Part shown: positions 20,301 to 35,100 of the stretch, one piece after another
Layout of the letters: every line of letters starts with the position of its first letter
Numbering within the stretch: position 1 is the stretch's first letter
Assembly (NCBI GenBank): GCA_022410635.1
Contig: JAJVDF010000205.1
Coordinates: 1,394,394-1,458,393, forward strand
Direction of reading: 5' to 3'
From: Tretioscincus oriximinensis
Taxonomy: Eukaryota; Chordata; Lepidosauria; Squamata; Gymnophthalmidae
Length of the DNA stretch: 64,000 nucleotides
The notes under the pieces: model-generated
The model's database searches: none
What the model was told of the DNA's origin: nothing
The model's input: only the letters and a program-made list of their open reading frames with translations
Made by a program: the position numbers and the translations under genes

Positions 20301-23146
20301 ATGTAACCTGTATTGAATTGAGTTGAGTCTCAACCCACAGTTTAACAATTGCAAGTNAAAAGGATTGTAGCCATAGCATTAAATATTTGCACAAGTACCT
20401 GTGTGAAATGTGGTGAAGGAAATTGAGAAGCATTTTAATGTAGTGGGTTTAACTAAAAATAAATTAATACATTTTGTAAATGGGAAGTGGTTAAAAAAGT
20501 GAGCAAATAACCAAAACTAACACATTAATCAGAACTTTGAGGACTTGGAAAGTAAAGAAAATGAATTTTATTTTATTTATAGCTTTTGTGAAGTAGAGGA
20601 AAGCAATGACTTTTTTACTTATTTATTTACTCATTTGCATGCAATTCTATACTGCCCTATACCCGAAGGTCTCGGGGTGGTTCACAATGTAAAACAAACT
20701 AACTTATTTAAAACCACAGTATCAGAAACTACGGAAGTGAGAGCTGTTGTTCAATCAAAAGCCAGGTTTAAGAGATGACTTAACCCCTTAAACTTAAATC
20801 TTCAACCTCAAGAGATTTAAAATGTATATAAAAATGGTGATTTTTTCCTCAAGGGGAAAACTATTATTCCATAATCTGGGAGCTGCCACTGTAAATGCCC
20901 GGTCCCAGGTTCTCACTCTCTTTGCTACTGAAATTGGTTGTACAAGCAGATGTGTCTTCTCTACAGATCTTAAGGCACAGGCAGGTTGATATGGAAGAAG
21001 GTGTTCTTTTAGATATTTGAGGCTCAAGTTATTTAAAGCGTTAAAAGTTAAAAAATAGTACCTTGAATTGGATTCTGTAACAAATTGATAGCCATTGCAA
21101 CTCTTTCAAGGCCAATGTAATATTTGTCCAGCCAGTCATTCCGGTTATCAGTCTAGCTGCTGCATTTTGCACTAGCCGCAGCTTTTGAAAACTTTTCAAG
21201 TGCAGCCCCATATTACAATAGTCCAATCTGGAAATGCCTGAGAATGGAATACTGTGGCCAGAACGCCCCTGCCCAGAAGTGGTTATAACTGGCAAACCAT
21301 GCTCCTGGCCACTGTGTTCAACACAGAGACCAGAAGCACCCCCAGGTTTTGACCAATCCCTTACAGGGCAATTCATCCCCATGAGGACAACTTTATGGAT
21401 TCAGGATACTGTGACACACCATACCAACATATTGTCTGGCTTCAGTGTCAATTTTTTGANCCCTATTACTGCCATCAGACACCTTGTCAAACACTTCAAC
21501 CACCTCTCCTAATTCAGATGGAACACACACAGAGGATATCATCGGAACATCCATGAATAAACCCCAGAAGCAGATGAAGGTTTTGCCTTTGTTTTCTGAC
21601 TGAAATGGCCAAAATCAATTGATGAGGTATTAGGTGAGTTAAAATGATGGAGCAGATGGATTATGACCTGATTAAGCAGGACTCCTATTATGTTCTNAAC
21701 CAGCAAAGGAGCACTTCCACTTTCCAGCCCAAAGAACAGGGACAGAAAATGGCCAGGAGAGAGAGCTTGAATTTTGGGGATTTTTAGCAGTTTAAAAAGC
21801 AGTTTTTTCCTGAAAAACAAAGCCCCTGAAGGGGGAGGAGTTTGCTAGTGAGTAAGAAAAGTCCAGACCCTTCAAAAAGCGTGGAAACTNTTTGCAAATA
21901 CAATATTGGAAGCTCAAATAAAATGCATTCCCAAGAGAAAAAAGGGTTCCGTCAAGACCAGGAAGATACCCATATGGCTTACTTCTGCAGTAAGAGAAGT
22001 TATTAAAATGAAGAGAAACTCATTTAAAAAGTAGAAGGCTTGTCCTATTCAGGAGAACAGAAGACAGCACAAACTGTGGCAAACCAAATGCAAGGTGGTT
22101 TGTAGGGCTGCACTTTGAGGAGCACATTGCAAAGAATATTAAAAGAAATAATAAGAACTTTTTCAAATACATCAGAAATAAGAATCCTACCAGGAAAGTA
22201 GTCAGACCACTAGATATCAATGGATAAAAGGGCATAATATAGGAGGACGTGGAGATTGTACAGAGGTTAAGTGAATTTTTTGCTTCAGTTTTCATTGAAG
22301 AAGACAGAGGGAATTTACCTGCAACAGATTTAGCCTTCTCAGGAAGAACAACAGAGGAATTAAACTGGATAGACATAACAAGGGAGGAGGTCCTTGCTAG
22401 CATTAATAAGCTGAACATTAATATATCCCCAGGGCCAGACGGCATTCACCCAAGAATTCTTAAAGAACTCAAATGTGAAATTGCTAAACTTCTAACCAAA
22501 ATATTTAATCTTTCCTTAAGATCATGCATAGTACCAGTACATTGGAGAGTAGCTAACATAACACCAATCTTCAAAAAAGGATCCCGAGGTGATCCCGGAA
22601 ATTATAGACCCGTTAGTTTAACATCAGTTCCAGGTAAAGTGTTGGAAACCATAATCAAGGACAAAATTACTAAACACATGGAGAAGCAAGCATTGCTGAC
22701 TGAAACTCAGCATGGCTTCTGCAAAGGTAAATCATGCCTTACTATGTTGATAGAATTCCTTGAAGATGTTAACAAACATGTAGATAAAGGGGTAGACAGG
22801 ACTAGACAAGTTTATGGACACCAAGGGTTTAAATGGGTACTAGGATGGATGTCTGGATGTTGCCTCTGGGATGGAGCAACAGGTGCATATTTTGCTTTCC
22901 TCTGTTCAGACTGCCCAGGTGCATCTGGTGGGGGTCCCTGTATGAGACAGAATGCTGGACTAAATGGGCTTTGGCCCAATCCAGTATGGCTATTCTTATG
23001 TTCTTAAATGGACAAATAGTTCAATTTTCAATAGAAGCTTCAGCCAATGTAACATTTTGTAAATAATGTGCATGCTTCTCATTCCACTGATATATATCCA
23101 GAAGTTTAATATGTGTTCAAGGAAGATGATGGTGAAGCTGAAAAAG

Positions 23147-23194
<48 letters not shown>

Positions 23195-26100
23195 GTTTTT
23201 ATATCCTGCTTTTCTCAATCCAATGGGACTCAAAGTGCCTTATAAAACAGATATTTTAGGACATAGGTGGGGCTGTGAGAGCTCCAAAGACTAGCCCGTC
23301 ACCCCATTGACTTTGTGGAAACTGGGAGACTTCCAGATAAAAAATCTGACATTCTAACCATAAGACTAGACTGCCTTTCTAAATGCACATTGATTTAGAA
23401 ATTAACAAAATTCTGCCCTATTTCTTAATTGTTTTGCCTTATTTTCCTTTACCCTCTTTTTGTACAAGTAGAAAAACATTGAGACTCAGTTACAGCAAGT
23501 CCACTATTTACTTACTTCCACATCTGTGAGTTAAGATGCTTGTCCACCATGATATTAAGTGCACATCGGATATGGTTCCACCGCTTATCAAACACGTAGT
23601 AACCTCTTCCAATTTGTCGACTACCAAATGTGCAAAACTGGAAAGGAAATACAAATTTACAATATATATGAACAATCAAAACAAACATGAAGTTGTAAAA
23701 CAGCAATGGGGGAAGCACAGTTTTTATATCTTTCTGTTANGAAACTAACTGCAAAAAGAATCAGCCAATGCAGAAGAAAATTTCCTGACCATGAAGGGTT
23801 TTTTTCAACTTTCACAGTATTGTTCTTATGTTNGTAGTGTTAACAGAAATGCCACAAGTCTTCAAAACAGTGTATTTTGTCACCTGTAATTTTTATTTCC
23901 TGTAGAATACTTCTGGAATTAAACAATCCATGGTCTGGAAATGACCTCAAAGATTATCTAGTTCAATCTCCTGTGCAGTGCAGGAAACAGTTGAACTATA
24001 TCCAATTAACAGTCTATCCTCTCCTTGAAAATATTCTGCAAGGGGGGAAACCAAAATGATGGAGTGAGGCAGCCTGTATTTCTGCTTCACAGTACTAACA
24101 AACAGGAAATTTCTATTATAACCTTATATCTAATGCATTTCCATACAATCCAATTCTGCTCTCAGGCAACTGATATACTAAGTGTAGCTCTGCATCTTTC
24201 TATCTTCGTACTGAAGGGTCACTAAAACACTTTGCAGTTCTGAAAAAACGTATGTTCATTACAGCCAGTTTGAACAAACACAGTGGCTGGAATTCAGCAA
24301 TGAATACTGAGGTCTATACGTTTTGATGCCTCCGAAGGAAAAGAACAAACATAACCGTAGTTCAAAACTTACAGCAGCTGGTTGAGGGTGATGATCTGAA
24401 TAAAGACAATCCAGTTTTTCAACAGGCTCTTCTTTTTCATCACATTCTCCTTCATCGCTGGACAATCGTGTTGCTGGCTCAGCTGCGGGCAAGGGAGCGT
24501 GTGGAGATTCATAGACCAATGGAGACTCACTTGGAGTATTCCCACTTTGTTGGGCTGGACAGCCTGGAGGCCTTCATAAAGAAAGAATCGTCAAACAAGT
24601 CAGACCCTAAAGATTCTTCATGACATTTTTCACTCAAGCATTTTTCATGTATGCAGAAAAGGGGGATTTGAGGACCTGGTAAAACTAAACCATTAGAAGA
24701 GTAAAAAATATCTACTTATCCATGGAAAGCAATCCTATCAAAACAAGCATATCATTATGAATACCTGGTAGCTTATCCTAAGAAATCTGTCTTGTTTCCT
24801 TCTATCTAGGGTTGCAGAGTTGTTAAATAAAACCTCTGACTGCAANTCTTTTATTTATTATACCTCCAACTCCAATAACCCAGAATTGCCTTTGATTTCA
24901 CAGCCCTGCTTGAAATCAAAATAAACATCCTGAAAATAAAATACAGCCTGGGGAAAAAAGGTTAGTCAAATAGTTATCTGTGAAATAGAAAAGTTTAACA
25001 TATTTCGATAGTTATGTGCAGTTAAAACATATTAGGGATCGTAATCAGAGTTGATTTTTTTTACCTCAACTCTGCGTACAGTAACCCATAATTGCTTTTG
25101 ACTTTTTGACTTCAGCTTCACAGGTCNGCTTCTAACCAGTTACAATATTTTCATATTGGGAAATTTCATAAAACTGTTTTCTCTATCACACAACACAAGG
25201 ACCAGAGGGCACTCCTTAAAACTGATGGGTAGAAAAGTGAGAACAGACAAAGGAAAGTATTTTTTTCACCCAGAGGGTCATCGGCCTGTGGAATTTACTT
25301 CCTGAAGAGGTAGTGATAGTTAACAGCTTGGATAGTTTCAAGACAGGACTAGACAGGTTTATGGACACCAAGGGTATAAATGAGTACTAGGATGGATGTC
25401 TGGATGCTGCCTCCGGGATGGGGCAACAGGCAGGACTGCTGAAATACCATTTGCAGAGAGTCATGAACAGGGGCATATTTTGCTTTCCTCTGTCAGATTG
25501 CCCAGGGGCATCTGGTGTGCCTCTGTGNGAGACAGAATGCTGGACTAGATGGGCTGTGGCCTGATCCAGTATGGCTCTTCTTATGTTCTTATGTTCTTGT
25601 GGTATCAGACAGGGATCTGAATGCTGAACTATGATTGGCCAACTAAATATTCACATTCCCACTTAGTTTTGAACTATTTAAACTACTGAATAGATTATGA
25701 AAAAAGGGGAGGAATGGAAATCATGGTGGGTAAGCCACCACCCAAAAATATAGTGTATCTGAGGAAATCTGTGGCTTGACTACAAAAGCTCATGCTGCCC
25801 ACATTTTTCTTGTTAGTCTCTATGTAAGTGCTATGAGACCCCTGTTGAAATGTATGCGAAATTGAATGTGTTCTGCTTTAATTTACAATGAATTCAGTTT
25901 GGTTTTCTGATCTGTCTTTGTATTTGTAAAACTTGCAAACCTGCAATTTCTTGTATGTAGGTCATGTAACTAATGAGGTATTTACCAGGTGCAATGAGTT
26001 ACAAGGAATTGCAATGTAATGTGATCCAATCTTCTTGGAGAAGATAGGAGGGGTTACAAGTTGTTGTTTAAAGGATATAAAAAACCCTCCATGTTTTCTT

Positions 26101-29100
26101 CAAGAAAATGATGGTGGTGGTGGTTTGATTTTACTGCTGTGCTAAGTTTTGTCTCTGCAAGGAGTTGTGGAGATATTTAATTTACTAGGATGCAGTTTTT
26201 ATAGAGCTTTATTCTGTAAGCAATAAAGCTATGTTTTTGCCTGTCAAACTTGGCATGTTTGTTTATTTATGCTGAGTGTTTCTTCTCAGCTTATTTGCTC
26301 CAAACCACTGTTTTAAGTCTCTGCTAACAACCCCCTTGCTAGATGTTATGTCCTAAACAGTGAATATACCTAGTACTTTTAAGAAATAATTTTCCCTTGC
26401 AGAACTGAAGTACTGCATTTTTTGCTCACTGCAAAATAGTCACATTATAAATTACAATCTGTGCAGCATGCGTGATTTATATTTTCATTTGCATATATTC
26501 TCTTTCAGTAAAAAACACAGTTTTATTTTTAGGTAAAATGAAAAAAGTCTATTTTTGTGAGTATATGTAGAAATGGAAGACATATTTCCTTGTTTCCTTA
26601 ATAAGTAATAACAAATTGAGTAGGTAAATATTTTTCTTCCTCACTTAAAAAAAATCCGTAGCCTACAGGGAGAATAAGGAACCATGATCAATCCAGCCAA
26701 AAAGTTAAGAATACTGGACTTGCAAGTTCAAATTCCATTTTGGCAAACATTTCCACTCACCTTTCACTACTCTACAGCAATATGGAATAATTAAAAAAGT
26801 AGGAAATGGATAATCACATTTATCCATTTCTGAAGAAAATGCAAAGATTTCGTCCTTTCTGAAGAAAGCCTAAGTTAAAAAAGTTTTTTAAAAAGAAGCC
26901 CAGCACAGTATAATATGTGTAGCTTAGAGTATTTTTAAGTTGTTTTGAGGTTTAAGCTACATACGATAGTACATGTTTTTTTAAAAAAGCAATTGCTTAC
27001 AAAACTAAGTTGCAAATTCAACAAAAAATTTCCTGTTGGCTGCAGGAGAATATATGTAAACCTTCTCCCACTATCTCTGCCCATACAAACATATATAAAC
27101 CCCAAAATGCAAGAAAACAATTTTATGCAATATGAAAACAAAGCTAAGATCAGCTTAAATACAATTATGGCAGTCTCTCCTTGCTTTCATCTCTCATATT
27201 ATTAGAAGAAGTATTGAACAGCATGGAAATCTCCATAGAAGAGAAGAAATGGCAAAATCACCTTTCTCATTATTTATAGAAACCTTTATGAAATTACAAG
27301 TGAACNGACTTGCATTCACTCAAGGCATTTTTCACATGGTTACATATGTCACAACTTTTGCTCTCTAGAGGACCTGACTGAACATAAGAACATAAGAACA
27401 TAAGAAGAGCCATACTGGATCAGGCCACAGCCCATCAAGTCCAGCATTCTGTGTCACACAGAGACCCACCAGATGCACCTGGGCAGTCCGAACAGAGGAA
27501 AGCAAAATATGCACCTGTTCATGACTCCCTGCAAATGGTATTTCAGGAGTCCTGCCTGTTGCTCCATCCNNNNNNNNNNNNNNNNNNNNNNNNNNNNNNN
27601 NNNNNNNNNNNNNNNNNNNNNNNNNNNNNNNNNNNNNNNNNNNNNNNNNNNNNNNNNNNNNNNNNNNNNNNNNNNNNNNNNNNNNNNNNNNNNNNNNNNN
27701 NNNNNNNNNNNNNNNNNNNNNNNNNNNNNNNNNNAGCCTTGCTTCGTAAGGGAGGTGCTCCAGACCCTTGATCATTTTTGTTGCCCTTTTCTGCACCTTC
27801 TCCAGTTCCAAAATATCTCTCTTGAGATGTGGTGACCAGAATTGAACACAGTATTCCAAATGTGGCCTCACCACAGATTTATAAAGAGGCAAAACAACAT
27901 TTGCTGACTTGTTTTCGATTCCTTTCCTAATTATCCCCAACATAGAATTTGCCTTTTTTGCTGCTGCTGCACACTGGGTTGACATTTTCATTGAATTGTC
28001 CACTAACACCCCAAGCAGAGACAGATATTCCATTGACTATGCAAACTGTGTCATGGGGTATAAAATTTAATTGTAATCTTGAGTCTATACTTTTCTCTCT
28101 GCAAAAGAAACACCCAGAAACTATTGAGTTACAAAAAATATATCTGGTGACAACACATGAGCTAGCCTTACACTTGAGAATTTCAGCTTTTTACAGTTAT
28201 AATGCTTTCATTTTCTGAATGTTTAAAATAAATTTTAAAATTCAAAGAATGAGGGCATTATAGTTTTCNGACAATCTACAGACCAAGTAAATAGCATGCA
28301 TTGCAGTTGCTGCATATCGCTGTGTCATTATTGACTCATGGTTGACTGCACAAGGAACTCCGTAAGTATGTCTATGAGGGGTTTTGGCAGAGATACAAAC
28401 ATTCAGGATCAGGCCACAACCCATGTAGTCCAGTATTTTGTCTTCCACAGTGTCCCACCAATTGCTCCATGGAATCTCAAGTAGCAGCAGAAGCAAAAAC
28501 CTCCAGCTGCTCTCAATTATCTGTAACTGACATTGTGAGGCATCTCATCTGTTCCGGCAACCTGAATGCAGTGCCTAATCATCCACTCAACTATTAGTCA
28601 TTGATACACTGACTAAACTTAACTAAAANTTATCAAGACTTCCAAGGAGAGGCTGGAGATCAAATCAGCTTTCCAAGTAATTTGCTCTACAACCGTCCAT
28701 TTCCCCAGAATACTCAGTAATATTGGGTATACCAAGTCAACCAAACATAAAAGTGATCCTTTTGAATATTTGGTAGTTTTTCCTCAAATACACTTGACAG
28801 CTTGCCCCGAAAAGCCCACTGAAAATGCAATACGGTGATTGTTTTTAAATAATTAGAGCAGAGACTGAGTGAAACAGGAACATTTTNCAATACAAGCCTT
28901 TTCTACCTCCTCGGCACTGACATGCCTCTACACGTCTACTACTAAAGTCTTCCTGTTTTTAAACTTCAGATCACAATGACCTGTAGTTCACTTTACTTAG
29001 GTGACCTAATAATTCATCATTCCTAACGTTAAGTTTGAAAAAGGCAGTGTTGATTTAGGGCATGTGAGNGAGTAGTGCGTGGCATAATGCCACTAAAATA

Positions 29101-32100
29101 AAAGACACGAAATGGAGGTGGCCACATACTTTGTTCCACCCCAACAACTCTAATGCAAGGCTGTGGCATTGACCATATAATAGTATTTAGAGAACATCAG
29201 ACCATCAATGCACACATTTGGGGCTCCTTGTATGCAAAAGAAGCCTCCAAAACACAGCTCACATTAGTTTGATAATCAGCCAGACTAAGATTGGCTGAAT
29301 TTTGGGGTGGATGGGGTGTTGCTCTTGCATACCAAAATTCAAGAAACCCTAGGTGTGTGTAATAGTTGGTGATGATCTGGAAACCTTGCAGTAGACTATC
29401 AGGATTCACATCAATAGACAGAACAGCTGTGATGCTACCGGTTTTTAGACCTTAATGTTGGAAGGGGGGCAGACCCCCATTGTAGATATACACACTTTTA
29501 TTTACCTTGGAAGACTGGGGGTATGAGGTTTGGGTTTATTAGGTGCTAAAGGCTTTGATTCTGTAGGAATAACTCCATGAGAATTTTGGTGCAGCTCCTG
29601 GGAAGTTCTTGAAGGTGAGGGATGTGGTTCCCTGAGAGGGGGCGTCTGCTGATGATGATCCAAATGGCGGAGTAGTTCTTTTTCCCTGGTTTTGCTCTTG
29701 TGCTCAGCTAGTAATAAATCAAAGCGTTTCCTTCGTCCCTGTACAGCTCTCCGTTGAGTAAGGGAATGTGTCTGTAAATCAAGAAACTGTGGATTAGTTC
29801 ACGTTGAAGCGACTGTAGAAATTAATGGCGTATGTATTCTGACATGTTCTCACAACAGAAAATTATTAGTGGTTAGCAGGATAATATTAGACTGTTTCAA
29901 TGATTTTTCTTCTTATGTTTTTAAGANATTAGTTCACTATATACTGTATTGCAGGAACAGCCATTTAATCCAATCAAAGAAATAAAGGATTTTTCATATA
30001 AAATGAGTCTTGCTGAATCAAACCTCAGCCATCTAATCCAGCATTCTTTCTCATGTAAGGTCCCACCAATTGCTTCTGGACGTTCTTAAGCAGCAGAAGA
30101 ACTGCTCTCAACTCCCTGCAGTTAGCATTTGAGACATTTTGCCTGCCCCTCCATCATGGAGTCAATATTTAGGCATCCATTCTAATAGCTATTGTAACAC
30201 CTGGGCTCCATAGTTTTTTTAAAAAATATCTCTTAACACCATCAAGGCGGGTTACTATCACATCTTCTGAGAGTAATTCCACAGACAAGATTATCCACAA
30301 AGTCGTGTGCCCATCAGCTTCAGTAGCAAATAACTGTAGTTTCCCAGTTATTGCTGGGAACACTGCAGACCGAAGCATGAAGTTTAGTGGGTATGTACTC
30401 CTTCCACAGCACTCCAGGGTTGAGATTGGGGCACAGTACTTACATGNGTAGTTAACAACAAAGAGATTGGATCAGAGAGAAATCCCTGCCTAACCCTCAG
30501 AGTCCAAGACAGAAGTGAATAAATAACATAATGGGGAAAGGAAACAACCAAGATCTCAGATTATTCCCATGCAAGCCTATACATTTCTTATGTGACACAC
30601 ATGTGACTCTTAATAGAAATGGTGTGTCTCATCCCACAATGAACTAACACATATAGTACCAGCCAGATGTATAAAACAAAACTGTTTAAAAGGTCAATTA
30701 AGTATTCAAGTTTCTTCATTGATTGTGAAATATCTTTGTCTAGGAATATTGTAAACATTAATTATAAGTTGTTCATCTANGCAAGAACCATCCTATCTAT
30801 AACTATATTCCTTCCTCACAACTTATCAGTTAAACTCAATTTAAAAAGTAAATTTCAGAGAAATAGCCGAGTTAGTCTAGCAGAAAGTCCAGCAAAGGAG
30901 CTAGCAGCACTTTAAGACGAACTTGAGAAAAGTGGTTGGCATAAGCTTTCGTAGACAGGTCTACTTCTTCAGATGTCTACGAAAGCTTATGCCAACCAAG
31001 TTAGTCTCAAAGTGCTGCTAGCTCCTTTGCTGGACTTTCAATTAAAAAAGGTGTGGTGTGCAATATAGCTACAAATTAACCAAGATACAATATGCTGAAT
31101 TAATATGCATAGTTCAATGCTAACTACTTTGACTATAATTATACCATAATAAATTGGAAAATGCATTTCTATGTTGGTATTCTTTGTATATTTTAACACA
31201 GGTCTTTATTACAGTAGGGTTACATTTTCAGTATGTTTTACCAATATTTTATTCTTATTTTAAGTATATTTTATTGTTGTGACTGGGACCTTCACATGAA
31301 GAGTGAATATAAATTCTTAAATAAGTAAAATTCTGTATGGGATTTATCAGATCAAGAATTATTTGGTAGGTATCAGAATAAGTTAAAAAAATTCTGCACT
31401 GCACAATTAAAAATAAACAAATGAAAGAGAGAACCATTGCAAATCATTTTGGATTACTCCAATCAATCAATCAATAAAAACCAAAATTGCTTGTGGCTTT
31501 ATTTGAACTCCAGGTNTTCTAAAAGAACATTATACACTTTAAATTCACTTTTATGTAAATCCTTGAAATATGGATAGAATTCTTTTTTTCCCATGCTACT
31601 AGAATCCTAATGTGAACCACACTTTTCTTGTTTATCATTTACTCATTTGGCACAGTCCAAAAACCAGAATAACTGGTCAGCAAATGTTGTTTTACCTCTT
31701 TATAAATCTGTGCTAAGGACACATTTGGAATACTGTGTTCAGTTCTGGTCACCACATATCAAGAGTGATATTGTGGAACTAGAGAAGGTGCAGAAAAGGG
31801 CAACAAGAATGATCAGGGGTCTGGAGCACCTCCTTTATGAAATCAAGCTGCAACATCTGGGCCTCTTAAGCCTCGAAAGGCNACGTTTGAGAGGTGATCT
31901 GATTGAAGTGTACAAAATTATGCATGGGATGGACAGGGTGAATAGAGAAAACATGTTTTCTCTATCACACAGCACTAGGACCAGAGGGCACTCCTTGAAA
32001 CTTATGGGCAGAAAAGTGAGAACAGACAAAGGAAAGTATATTTTCACCCAGAGNGTCATTGGCCTGTGGAATTTACTTCCTGAAGAGGTGGTGATAGCTA

Positions 32101-35100
32101 ACAGCATGGATAGCTTAAAGACAGGACTAGACAGGTTTATGGACACCAATGGTACAAATGGGTACTAGGATGGATATCTGAATGTTGCATCCGGGATGGA
32201 GCAACAGGCAGGACTCCTGAAATACCATTTGCAGAGAGTCATGAACAAGCGCATATTTTGCTTTCCTCTGTTCAGACTGCCCAGGTGCATCTGGTGGGCC
32301 TTTTTATGAGACAGAATGCTGAACTAGATGGGCTCTGGCCCAATCCAGTATGGCTCTTCTTATGTTCTTATGTTCATCATCTCTTTTGAAAGTAAAGACC
32401 AATAACCCTTTTGGTAAAAAACAAACAAACCCAAAACACTTTTGTTTATCTGTCCTAACTCTTTTGCCCATCAGCCCCCTGGTTCGAATGTTGTTTGATA
32501 ANTTTTTTTCTGCTATCCGCCATAACCATTCCATGCATGATTTTATACATTTCAGTTAGATTGCCTCTTAAGTGCCATCTTTCAAGGCTAAAGAGACCTA
32601 GATGATGCAGCCTGATTTTATAAGAGAGATATTCTAGCCCATTTATTGCACTTTTTTGCATCTTTTCTGGTGTGGTGACTTGAACAGTACACAGTATTTC
32701 AAATATGCTTTTATCATAGATTTGTAAAGAGGCAAAATGATGCTTGCCGACTAATTCTCCCTAACATTGAATTTGCTTTTATCCCAGCAGGAGTTTGGCA
32801 AGGCAATTTCGACAAAACTGTTCAGAATAAAACTTACCTTGCATGTTAAAGATCTAGTACAGGGTTTCTTAGTTTCTATGTCAATGACGCCACAGTAGAT
32901 ATCAGGATCAAATTCTCTCTCTGTTAAATCGACAAACAAAAAAATCCCTATTATTATGCAATATATACTTCGTTTGAAAAATCTACTTATTTCAAAACAA
33001 TTTTTCAAAAATGTTTTGTAATTTTCCTTAGCTTTGCCCTCTGTTCTATGGTAGAAGAGTCACACAAAAATTATCAAACAGGCAGTTTTCTAGTTAAATA
33101 AATACAATATTCAGATAGTTCAATGATACTCTAATATTGCAATCACTGTACTTACAAAATTCAACCTAAGCTTTAACAAGCCTAAGCCGTTTTTGCAACA
33201 GAAATTCTTCACTTACTATAAACCATACTTTATGCTAAAGAGAATAAAGCAAATATTTCTTAAATTACTCTTGTTTGCAAACTATAGTTTAATTTATTTT
33301 AATGAGTCCACAATAGATACAGTCATCTGGAAGCCAGAGGCAATAAAAAAAATAGTATGCCAACCATGTTTTCAAGTATTCAAATAGTAAAGTTTCATTA
33401 ATTCTTTTTTTAACTGGAAAATCCCCAAGAATCCTGCCTGAAGTTAAGGTTAAGCAAAAGTGGCAGGAGCATTAATTTCAAAAGATGGGGGGAAGACCAA
33501 GCAGGGGCACAAATGGCACAGTCACCAAGTGCCGGTCTTTCATCTGAGAGATCCAGTTTTGAGGTTCTGTGTTGGTGGAGAGGGGTGATCATCTCCACTA
33601 GCCTGTAGATTCGAAAGAAATGTAGATTTGTAATCTGCATTTCAATTAGATAAATGAGTACTAACATTAACCTGGAGCGGAAGATGAAATAAGATGTAAG
33701 CCTTTGGGCAAAAATTAACTTTCTAAGCTGGACTGAGTTCTTTCGGGTGAAAAGGGTGGGGTATAAAAACCAGATTATTCTTCTTCTGAATTGTCAAAAA
33801 ANTAAAAAAAGAGTTCTTACCCTGTCACTCCTTCTTGATTCCCCACTTTTGAAGCCTATTTTGAGCTGTTCCCATTGCTTGAGTAGACCCCAAAGGAGTT
33901 ATACAAAATACTATGATGATGCAGAGGTTAAGAACAGTAATTTGAACAGAGAGGTCATTCATNTAAAGATCCATGTGTCTGTTGTGGAGAGGGGTGAGCG
34001 CCTCAGCCAATCTAGCTGTTCACCTTAGCTTACGCCAACCTAGCTGTTCAAGTGAGCAATCACAAGTAGATGAATAGGTACCATCACAATGTGATGGTGA
34101 AGATATAGAATTAACTCTTCAGGTGAAAAATAGCTTATAAGCTGATTTGAATCCCTCTAGGTGAGAAAAAGTGGGGTGTAAAAACAGTTCTTCTACCACT
34201 CATCACTGGGGCAGGGTGAGCTCTTCACCAGTGCCACTTCACCTCTGGTGCCCCTTGGATGTCCCCACTACACACCTCCAATTTCATGCACTGCCTCCAT
34301 TCTCTACCTGACTAATTTGCTTTTAGTTAAGCCAACCTGACACTATGTTTCATTTAAATAAAAAGCTTCAATGTATTGTTGTTTTTACTGTTGGCCGCCC
34401 AGAGACTTTTGAGTATAGGGCGTGGTATAGGTATAAATAAATAAAATTAAATCTGATGCTATCTTTTCTGAAATTATACAGTGTTTTTTTTTTTACAGAC
34501 AGTGAATCTGGTAAAGCAAAAAGGTGAAGCATCAATGTATGGCAGTGACTTTTTAAAAATACCTGACAATCTTTTGTGTAGGAATTTCCTATTATTTGTA
34601 TTTTCTTCTTGCTTCTTTTCCAAGTATGGAGGCACAGGGAGGAGACCTTTACCATTCAGTATCTGTCCAGGGGAAGGCAAGGGTGGCTTTGGTATTGAGG
34701 GATTAAGGCCAGTCTTTATTGAGGAGCTCACAGTAGTAGAACAGGTTGGACCAACAGCAGGTTTCAGTAGCGCACCATCCATCTTTGGATGCATTTTTTC
34801 CACTTTGACAGATGGAGTCATACTGGTAGGAAGAAATATAAGAAATATTATAAACATATATTTTTTCCACACAAGTGTTTCTTTTATCTAGATTTTTTGT
34901 ACAATCATAATTATTGGACATATTCAGAGAGCACCAATTAGAGGCAGTGCAAACTATGGTGGANTGTTTCAGTTTTCAAGCTGAAAAGCTGAAAAGTCTG
35001 ATATTAATTCTACCCCTGCTGGAAAGAATAATTAGAACCTTAAAAGGTCATGGATGGAATCGATACAATACCAACTTCATCAGCAACTGTTGACAAACAA

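Noticed and set aside
22249..23007. 252-codon frame as a cellular gene
   Set aside because: Translation is CR1 reverse transcriptase fused to a CR1 3' UTR.
31647..32168. 173-codon frame as a cellular gene
   Set aside because: CR1 ORF2 C-terminus inside a clear CR1 copy.
34481..34891. 136-codon plus-strand frame
   Set aside because: Antisense shadow of the ATXN7 exon 34563-34822.
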